Assembly: GCA_964463135.1 (NCBI GenBank)
Contig: CAYXBA010000002.1
Location: 186,001-250,000, forward strand
Length of the DNA: 64,000 bases
From: UBA6898 sp964463135
GTDB lineage: Bacteria; Nitrospirota; Thermodesulfovibrionia; Thermodesulfovibrionales; UBA6898
Direction of reading: 5' to 3'
Shown: positions 58,155 through 64,000 of the stretch, in pieces
Position numbering within the stretch: the first letter of the stretch is position 1
Layout: the number at the start of each line of letters is the position of its first letter
The notes under the pieces: generated by a model
What the model was told of the DNA's origin: nothing
Seen by the model: only the letters and a program-made list of their open reading frames with translations
Database searches by the model: none
Made by a program: the position numbers and the translations under genes

Positions 58155-60182
58155 ATGGGCGGAATCGGTTCAAAAAGTTTTTTGGATAATTTAGCCAAGA
58201 TCTATGCGGTTTATACCGGCGGGTTCATCATCTTTGTTATCGGCCTGGCCATTGCAGAGCAGATGGGTCTGTCGAACCAGATGATCGGTTATGTCTTTAT
58301 GGGTCTGACAATTGCCCTGTATGCCTTTATCGGCATTTCATCAAGGACAGCCAAGGTTTCTGAGTATTATGTTGCAGGACGTTCTGTGCCGCCGGTCTTT
58401 AACGGTATGGCGACCGGCTCGGACTGGATGTCTGCAGCGTCCTTCATCGGTATGGCAGGTTCTATATACGCCCTTGGCTATGACGGCCTTGCATACATCA
58501 TGGGCTGGACAGGTGGGTATGTTCTGCTTGCTGTCTTCCTCGGCCCATACCTCAGAAAGTTCGGACAGTACACGATCCCTGACTTTCTCGGCGCACGATT
58601 TGGCGGTCATGCTGCTAGGTCAATCGGTATTCTTGCTGCTATTACTGCTTCATTTACGTATCTCATAGCACAGGTCACGGGTGTCGGTATCATCATGGGC
58701 CGTTTCCTTGGTCTTGACTTTGCGACCGGCGTATTCGTCGGTCTGGCCGGTATCCTGGTCTGCTCCATGCTCGGTGGCATGAAGGCTGTTACCTGGACCC
58801 AGGTTGCCCAGTACATCATCCTTATCATCGCTTATCTGATACCACCCATCGTTATGTCGCAGAAAGTTACCGGCGTTCCGATTCCTCAGATCATGTATGG
58901 ACAGGTTCTCCAGACGATCGACAAGGAGGAAAAGGCTATCAATGCTAATCCGAAGGAGGCAGAAGTTCGGGCACTCTGGAAGGCTGAATCGGAAAAAATA
59001 GCTGCGGATATCAAGGGCTTGCCTGCAAGCCTTGATGCAAAGAAGGCTGATCTTGAGGCAAAGCTTGCTGCGCTCCCTGCTGAAGCAACTGCTGCTGACA
59101 AGGAGAAGATCACCAAGGCCATAGCAGGCCTGCCGAAGACTCCTGCAGAGGCAAAGGAAAAATGGGAGGCAGCAAAGAAAAAGTCAGATGGCCAGGCAAA
59201 GGAGATGAAGCCATATCTCCAGCCGTTCGCAAGGCTTGATATGAAGAACATGCTGGCACTTACCTTCTGCCTGATGGTAGGAACAGCAGGACTGCCGCAT
59301 ATCCTGATGAGGTACTATACGACCCCGTCAGTTCAGGATGCCCGTAAATCAGTAGGCTGGTCTCTTTTCTTCATATTCCTGCTGTATTTCACAGCACCTG
59401 CTGTTGCAGCCTTTGCTAGGAACGAGGTCTTAAGCCACGTTATTGGACTCCCTATTGCGAGCTTGCCTGCATGGATTGGAAACTGGGGTAAGGTCGGACT
59501 GGTATCCTTCAAGGATATTAATGGCGATGGCATCCTCCAGTTCTACGAATTGACTATCGGCGCTGACGCCATCGTGTTGGCAACGCCTGCTATCGCAGGC
59601 CTTCCGTACACCATCTCCGGACTGGTCGCAGCCGGCGGTCTTGCAGCAGCACTTTCGACTGCTGACGGTCTGCTTCTGACCATATCGAATGCACTGTCAC
59701 ATGACCTGTATTACAAGATGATCAACCCCAAGGCATCCATCAATGTAAGGTTGGCAGTATCGAGGACCCTGCTTGTAGTTGTTGCGCTGATCGCTGCATA
59801 CGTCGCAACCTTCAAGCTGACGATCATTGTTGAGCTTGTTGCCTGGGCCTTCTCTATTGCTGCTGCTTCGTTCTTCCCTGCGCTCGTTATGGGTATCTGG
59901 GACAAGAGGTCGAACAAGTGGGGCTGTCTCGCAGGCATGTATATTGGCTTCTTCTCATGTGTCGCGTATATGGTTGCCAGTCGTTTCTACGGCTTTGACA
60001 TCTGGGGCATCAAGACCATTTCGTCAGGTCTTTTCGGTATCCCGATGGGCTTTATAGCTTGCTATGTCGTATCGAGGATGACTGCGCCTCCGTCACAGGA
60101 GCTGCAGGACTTTGTTGAGTCCGTCCGTATTCCGAGGGGCGCAGCAAAGGAATCTGACGAAGGAATGGTTACAGGACACTAA
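58155..60182 (+). CDS. actP: Sodium/solute symporter (VC_2705 subfamily), probably acetate
   Basis: 675 aa SSS family, 13 or so helices. VSEYYVAGRSVPPVFNGMATGSDWMSAASFIG is the family block (residues about 58-90). Two unusual hydrophilic parts: a helical Ala/Lys-rich insertion at about 255-355 (IDKEEKAINANPKEAEVR...) and a perfect EF-hand loop DINGDGILQFYE near 455. Acetate is the probable substrate because acs follows; the exact substrate is inference. Confidence 0.88.
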   Translation: MGGIGSKSFLDNLAKIYAVYTGGFIIFVIGLAIAEQMGLSNQMIGYVFMGLTIALYAFIGISSRTAKVSEYYVAGRSVPPVFNGMATGSDWMSAASFIGMAGSIYALGYDGLAYIMGWTGGYVLLAVFLGPYLRKFGQYTIPDFLGARFGGHAARSIGILAAITASFTYLIAQVTGVGIIMGRFLGLDFATGVFVGLAGILVCSMLGGMKAVTWTQVAQYIILIIAYLIPPIVMSQKVTGVPIPQIMYGQVLQTIDKEEKAINANPKEAEVRALWKAESEKIAADIKGLPASLDAKKADLEAKLAALPAEATAADKEKITKAIAGLPKTPAEAKEKWEAAKKKSDGQAKEMKPYLQPFARLDMKNMLALTFCLMVGTAGLPHILMRYYTTPSVQDARKSVGWSLFFIFLLYFTAPAVAAFARNEVLSHVIGLPIASLPAWIGNWGKVGLVSFKDINGDGILQFYELTIGADAIVLATPAIAGLPYTISGLVAAGGLAAALSTADGLLLTISNALSHDLYYKMINPKASINVRLAVSRTLLVVVALIAAYVATFKLTIIVELVAWAFSIAAASFFPALVMGIWDKRSNKWGCLAGMYIGFFSCVAYMVASRFYGFDIWGIKTISSGLFGIPMGFIACYVVSRMTAPPSQELQDFVESVRIPRGAAKESDEGMVTGH

Positions 60183-60200
60183 ACAAAGGAAGGCAGAAAA

Positions 60201-60228
60201 GTCAGCCCCCCTCCTAAGGGGGGCTGAC
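60201..60228 (+). terminator. Perfect 11-bp hairpin after the symporter gene
   Basis: GTCAGCCCCCC-TCCTAA-GGGGGGCTGAC. No T-tract; it is followed by TATAAT (60232-60237) and directly by the ATG of the next gene. May protect the symporter mRNA end or attenuate. Confidence 0.6.
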
Positions 60229-60239
60229 GCCTATAATAA

Positions 60240-60563
60240 ATGGAAATACTAAAGCAGATATATTATTACCTGGACTACACACTTCAGTTCGTCATGTGGC
60301 TGGTCATCGGCAGGGTCGCTGCCCAGCTAGTCATCCGTAACCCAAACAATGTGATCCTGAACATGTTCATACGTTTCACTGAGCCGCTGTACAACCTTGT
60401 AAAGAAGATTTTCCCCTTTTCCCGCGTGCCTGAGGAAAAGAAGCAGACCACGTGGGGATTGCTTGACGGTGCTGTTCCGATCGTATTGATCGTTGGCATC
60501 TATATAGTGTTGAGACCGCTGATAAGGATCATTGTGAGCGTCATTGTTGTGAACTTCAAGTAA
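60240..60563 (+). CDS. YggT-like membrane protein
   Basis: 107 aa, two or three transmembrane helices. VILNMFIRFTEPLYNLVKKIFPFSR matches the conserved YggT block. ATG 60240 has no ribosome site; the 60201-60228 hairpin and a TATAAT box sit directly in front. Function unknown; next to acs. Confidence 0.7.
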   Translation: MEILKQIYYYLDYTLQFVMWLVIGRVAAQLVIRNPNNVILNMFIRFTEPLYNLVKKIFPFSRVPEEKKQTTWGLLDGAVPIVLIVGIYIVLRPLIRIIVSVIVVNFK

Positions 60564-60599
60564 GACGCCTCATTACAATTACTTATACTTTATTAGATA

Positions 60600-60628
60600 T
60601 TGCTTATAGTCTCTGTTTGTATTATACT
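60600..60628 (+). promoter_or_regulatory. Candidate promoter of acs
   Basis: TTGCTT (60600-60605), a 17-bp spacer and TATACT (60623-60628), about 55 nt before the acs ATG. It is sigma-70-like, so the nearby sigma-54 regulator would not act here directly. Confidence 0.6.
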
Positions 60629-60684
60629 GATTGCGATTTTTCGCCTGCAGAATCAGCTTCATACCATAAAGGAGGAGTTACATT

Positions 60685-62661
60685 ATGTCAGATGCCAAGC
60701 AGATGGATGTTTTGATGGACGAGAAGAGGACCTTTCCGCCGTCAAAGGAATTCAGTGCCAAGGCTCATATCAAGAGCATGGCAGAGTATGAGACGCTCTA
60801 CAAACGGTCTGTTGAAGACCCTGAGGGCTTCTGGGGTGATATGGCAACCCAGAACCTCACCTGGTTCAAAAAGTGGGACAAGGTCCTTGACTATGATTTC
60901 CATAAGCCATACATCAAGTGGTTCTCCGGCGGAAAACTCAACGCAAGTTATAACTGTCTTGACCGGTTCATCAACACGCCGACCCGGAACAAGGCAGCCA
61001 TTATATGGGAAGCGGATGACGGCTCATACAAGACGTACACGTACCAGCAGCTTTTCATGGAGGTCAACCGCTTCGCCAATGTGCTGAAGAAGCAGGGCAT
61101 TAAGAAGGGCGACCGGGTAACCATCTACCTGCCGATGATCCCTGAACTCGCGATCGCAATGCTGGCATGCGCCAGGATCGGCGCCATCCACAGTATCGTA
61201 TTCGGCGGCTTCAGTGCAACAGCGCTTCGCGATCGTATCCAGGACTGTCAGTCATCGCTCGTTATTACCTCTGACAAGGGCGTGCGCGGCGGAAAATTCG
61301 TACCGCTCAAGACGAATAATGACGGAGCAGTCGAAGAATGCCCGACCGTGCAGAAGGTGATCGTTGTAAAGCGCGGTGACGGCGAAGTTGCGATGAAGCC
61401 GGGCCGGGACATCTGGTGGCACGATGAAATGGCTGCAGCAGATATCAGGAACTACTGCGAGCCTGAGCAGATGGACGCAGAAGATCCGCTCTTTATCCTT
61501 TATACGTCAGGATCAACCGGAAAACCGAAGGGCGTGCTTCATACTACGGGCGGATACTGCCTGTACACGAATCTCACGTTCCGCTATATCTTCGATTATC
61601 ATGAAGAGGACATCCACTTCTGTACAGCAGACATCGGCTGGGTCACCGGCCATAGTTATATTGTGTACGGTCCGCTTTCGAACGGCGCGACCAGCCTTAT
61701 GTTCGAAGGTGTTCCGACGTATCCAAACCCCGGCAGATTCTGGAGCCTTGTGGAGAAGCACCGGGTAAATATTTTCTATACTGCGCCTACGGCCATCAGG
61801 GCTCTTATGAGGGAGGGTGAGCAGTGGGTCTCCAGCCACGACCTTTCATCCCTGAGAGTGCTGGGCTCTGTGGGAGAACCGATCAATCCGGAGGCCTGGA
61901 TGTGGTATCACCGGAATGTCGGCAAGGAAAAGCTGCCTATTGTTGATACCTGGTGGCAGACAGAGACAGGCGGCATTTTGATCACGCCGCTTCCGGGCGC
62001 CATGACCCTGAAGCCGGGTTCGGCCTGCCGTCCATTCTTCGGTGTTGTGCCGAATGTTCTTAAAGATGACGGCACACCTGCAGGAGCCAATGAAGGCGGA
62101 AAGCTTATCATTGAGAAGCCCTGGCCCGGAATGCTGCGCGGAACCTATGGAGACCCGGAGAACAAGAGGATCAAGGAAGTCTATTTCTCGCAGTACGCAG
62201 GGAAATACTTTACCGGTGACGGTGCGCGGGTCGACGAGGACGGCGACTACTGGCTGATGGGCCGTATCGATGATGTTATCAATATCTCCGGCCACAGGCT
62301 CGGTACCGCAGAAGTTGAATCTGCACTGGTCAGTCACGAGGCAGTTGCAGAGGCCGCGGTCGTCGGGTTCCCTCATGACATCAAGGGAGAGGGTATCTAT
62401 GTGTATGTAACGCTGAAGCAGGGCGTTGAACCAACCGACACGCTTAAGAAGATCCTTGTGGGGCACGTCAGGACCGTTATCGGCCCCATTGCCACACCCG
62501 ATAAGCTCCAGTTTGCACCGGGCCTGCCGAAGACGCGGTCAGGCAAGATCATGAGAAGGATCCTTCGCAAGATCGCCCACAATCAGGTTGATGAGCTCGG
62601 AGATACTTCTACGCTTGCCGATCCTTCGGTTGTCGATAATCTGGTAAAGGAAAGACTGTAA
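60685..62661 (+). CDS. acs: Acetyl-CoA synthetase
   Basis: 658 aa. Start MSDAKQMDVLMDEKRTF after AAAGGAGGAG. AMP-binding P-loop LYTSGSTGKPKGVLHT near 275, DTWWQTETGGI near 425, and the acetylatable lysine motif PKTRSGKIMRR near 620. Activates acetate to acetyl-CoA. The HDAC-like hydrolase at 21386 could deacetylate it by analogy with AcuC (inference). Confidence 0.97.
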   Translation: MSDAKQMDVLMDEKRTFPPSKEFSAKAHIKSMAEYETLYKRSVEDPEGFWGDMATQNLTWFKKWDKVLDYDFHKPYIKWFSGGKLNASYNCLDRFINTPTRNKAAIIWEADDGSYKTYTYQQLFMEVNRFANVLKKQGIKKGDRVTIYLPMIPELAIAMLACARIGAIHSIVFGGFSATALRDRIQDCQSSLVITSDKGVRGGKFVPLKTNNDGAVEECPTVQKVIVVKRGDGEVAMKPGRDIWWHDEMAAADIRNYCEPEQMDAEDPLFILYTSGSTGKPKGVLHTTGGYCLYTNLTFRYIFDYHEEDIHFCTADIGWVTGHSYIVYGPLSNGATSLMFEGVPTYPNPGRFWSLVEKHRVNIFYTAPTAIRALMREGEQWVSSHDLSSLRVLGSVGEPINPEAWMWYHRNVGKEKLPIVDTWWQTETGGILITPLPGAMTLKPGSACRPFFGVVPNVLKDDGTPAGANEGGKLIIEKPWPGMLRGTYGDPENKRIKEVYFSQYAGKYFTGDGARVDEDGDYWLMGRIDDVINISGHRLGTAEVESALVSHEAVAEAAVVGFPHDIKGEGIYVYVTLKQGVEPTDTLKKILVGHVRTVIGPIATPDKLQFAPGLPKTRSGKIMRRILRKIAHNQVDELGDTSTLADPSVVDNLVKERL

Positions 62662-62699
62662 TACCGTTAATTATTTGGGATGATTTAAGGTATCATACG

Positions 62700-62728
62700 G
62701 GAGCAGGTGAAAACCTGCTCCTTTTTTT
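62700..62728 (+). terminator. Strong intrinsic terminator after acs
   Basis: GGAGCAGGT-GAAA-ACCTGCTCC followed by seven T. Confidence 0.95.
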
Positions 62729-62755
62729 GGATATGAATCGTAAACTAGGAGATAT

Positions 62756-63325
62756 ATGGTTATTGAGCGGTTGAAAAAAATAATAGGCAGGGGATCGATC
62801 ATAAAGAAGGCAGATATCGATCGCCTGTCTGCATTGCAGGCTGATCAGAGGGAAAAAGAGCTCCAGTCCATGCTCTATGAGATCGCCTTCAAGGATGCTG
62901 CAGCCTTTGTTTATGACAACTTAAAGAGATCTGAATCGGCGTTTAGCGGTCTCGATAGAAACGTCTTTTTTCATGAGATACTTATTATGAACTTCTGGAT
63001 GATGCAGAAGGTCTTTTCAAAGTATATGAAAGACCTTGCGGAAAAAATGCATATGCACTACTTCGGGTCGCTTTCGGATATAAGCGAGAGAAAAACTGCC
63101 CTGATACCAAAGTTAAAGGCCTATAGTCTCTGTTGGGATGAGTATACCGGACACCATGACGAGTTTGGACTGAAGGTCGGAGAGTTCCTCTTTGGCAAGG
63201 GATCATCATATCCTGAAAAAAATGTTTCGTTCTGGATAATTACCTATGCTGACGAGAGCATAAAGAAATATAAGAAGGCAAAAAAACAGTGCATTGAAGC
63301 CGGCCTGCTGCATAAAGGAGAATGA
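62756..63325 (+). CDS. Hypothetical protein
   Basis: 189 aa, soluble, helical, with conserved-looking WDEYTGHHDEFGLKVGEFLFG and several aromatic residues. ATG 62756 (MVIERLKKIIGR) with AGGAGAT. No signal peptide or transmembrane helix. Its stop overlaps the isochorismatase start (ATGA), so the two are co-translated. Not recognised. Confidence 0.8.
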   Translation: MVIERLKKIIGRGSIIKKADIDRLSALQADQREKELQSMLYEIAFKDAAAFVYDNLKRSESAFSGLDRNVFFHEILIMNFWMMQKVFSKYMKDLAEKMHMHYFGSLSDISERKTALIPKLKAYSLCWDEYTGHHDEFGLKVGEFLFGKGSSYPEKNVSFWIITYADESIKKYKKAKKQCIEAGLLHKGE

Positions 63326-63879
63326 TCATGGACAAGTTCGTGCTTAAACGGGATGACGCGCTGCTGGTCATCGTGGACATCCAGGAGCGTCTTGCGGTCG
63401 CGATGTCCGAAAAGGAGAGGGTGATAGCCAACACCCTGCACCTGATCGAAGCTGCCAAACTGCTTGGGGTGCCGCTCCTGGTCACCGAACAGTATCCGAA
63501 GGGGCTTGGACCGACCGTGCCTGAGGTCAGAAATGCGGTGCAGGAATATGCGCCGATCGAGAAGATCACCTTCAGCTGCTGCGGAGAGGGGTTCTTTACC
63601 GAGGCAGTGGAGGAGACCGGCAAGAAGCAGATCATCCTTGTTGGCATGGAGACCCATGTCTGTGTTCTGCAGACCTGTATTGATCTTTTGAATGCTGAAT
63701 ATGATGTCCATGTCGTTGCAGATGCGATCTGTTCGCGGACAGATGCCAATTACCGGACTGCTCTCGAATTCATGCGCGATGCAGGCGCAGTGATAACCTG
63801 CACGGAAACGGTTCTGTTCCAGCTGCTGGTGAAGGCCGGGACCGAGGAATTCAAGGCAATATCAAAAAGGATCAAGTAG
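63322..63879 (+). CDS. Isochorismatase-family hydrolase
   Basis: 185 aa. Catalytic Asp in LLVIVDIQERL near 15, Lys near 75 region (EKITFSCCGEGF) and Cys in GMETHVCVLQT near 113, the Asp-Lys-Cys triad of cysteine hydrolases. Nicotinamidase-like or other amide hydrolase; substrate unknown. ATG 63322 or 63328. Confidence 0.88.
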   Translation: MIMDKFVLKRDDALLVIVDIQERLAVAMSEKERVIANTLHLIEAAKLLGVPLLVTEQYPKGLGPTVPEVRNAVQEYAPIEKITFSCCGEGFFTEAVEETGKKQIILVGMETHVCVLQTCIDLLNAEYDVHVVADAICSRTDANYRTALEFMRDAGAVITCTETVLFQLLVKAGTEEFKAISKRIK

Positions 63880-63957
63880 GATAAGCCTCCATAAGACCCG
63901 TCTGATCTGGTCGGCGTCTACTCCTATAATTCTGTTCGCCGGGTTACAAGGAGAATA

Positions 63958-64000
63958 GTGCAGACAGCTTTTGTTATTGTATTGCTGGACTACGGCAGTA
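63958..64000 (+). CDS. Start of an unidentified gene (cut by window end)
   Basis: GTG 63958 preceded by AAGGAGA. Only VQTAFVIVLLDYGS is visible, a hydrophobic beta-like start as in some glycosyltransferases. TATAAT at 63925-63930 is a possible -10. Too short to name. Confidence 0.4.
   Translation, partial: MQTAFVIVLLDYGS

Noticed and set aside
60564..60684. Sigma-54 promoter for acs
   Set aside because: No GG-N10-GC pair of the TGGCAC/TTGC type; a sigma-70-like promoter is present instead.

Overview
The window is a gene-dense stretch of a diderm bacterial chromosome. The cell-envelope evidence is a Tat-targeted hydrogenase, a type II secretion cluster with an outer-membrane secretin, an Mla/MCE lipid transporter and several lipoproteins. 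No rRNA, tRNA, CRISPR array, prophage or intact insertion sequence was found. The mix of a periplasmic HybOABC-type hydrogenase, rny-ymdB, a VC_2705-type acetate symporter with an SSS-domain histidine kinase, and small c-type cytochromes suggests Nitrospirota (Thermodesulfovibrionia-like) or a related anaerobic deltaproteobacterial lineage. This placement is inference from gene content; no marker phylogeny was run.

Layout. 1-5.2 kb: hyb-type [NiFe] hydrogenase operon (hybO 3' end, hybA, hybB, hybC, hybD, hypC). 5.2-8.9 kb, minus strand: ymdB, rny, rarA. 9.4-21.3 kb, plus strand: mobA, tatA, alr, mlaE-F-D, then a compact type II secretion run gspE-K-L-M-C-D. 21.4-22.3 kb: a histone-deacetylase-like hydrolase on the minus strand. 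22.8-29.1 kb: the translation operon thrS-infC-rpmI-rplT-pheS-pheT. 29.5-32.5 kb: fabG-acpP-fabF-rnc. 32.5-33.1 kb, minus strand: yajQ and a short Cys-rich ORF. 33.2-36 kb: dcd, pyrF, trpE. 36-48 kb, minus strand: a CsgG-like lipoprotein-type gene, a VCBS/discoidin exported protein, ubiB, a phasin-like gene, alaS, a small lipoprotein, recX, pilT, recA, thpR, pgpA. 48.1-64 kb, plus strand: small exported Cys-rich and dihaem proteins, an SSS-domain histidine kinase, a cation/proton antiporter, a sigma-54 response regulator, a CBS/nucleotidyltransferase signalling protein, a DnaQ-like exonuclease, the acetate symporter pair, a YggT-like protein, acs, a hypothetical protein and an isochorismatase-family hydrolase.

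Main discovery candidate: UGA recoding. The hydrogenase large subunit is interrupted by one in-frame TGA exactly where the second cysteine of the N-terminal Ni-binding motif (RxCGxC) should be. A perfect 7-bp hairpin with a G-starting loop lies 18 nt downstream, as expected for a bacterial SECIS element. This would put selenocysteine at a bridging active-site ligand, whereas characterised [NiFeSe] hydrogenases carry it at the C-terminal terminal ligand. Independently, a 51-codon Cys-rich ORF upstream of yajQ has one in-frame TGA at the expected cysteine of a CPECGH-like motif, again followed at SECIS distance by a GC hairpin. TGA is an ordinary stop elsewhere in the window, so selenocysteine is the natural reading, but selA/B/C/D are not in the window and sequencing error is not excluded.

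Other points: thrS appears to start at AUU and the adjacent infC at AUC, so both would be under IF3 start-codon discrimination. A 7-bp-period ACGCNNN dispersed repeat is found between ymdB and rny and again inside the start of gspK. MlaD carries a beta-rich C-terminal extension. PheT lacks the usual OB-fold insertion. Three perfect palindromes are packed into an AT-rich gap before the acetate-linked signalling genes.
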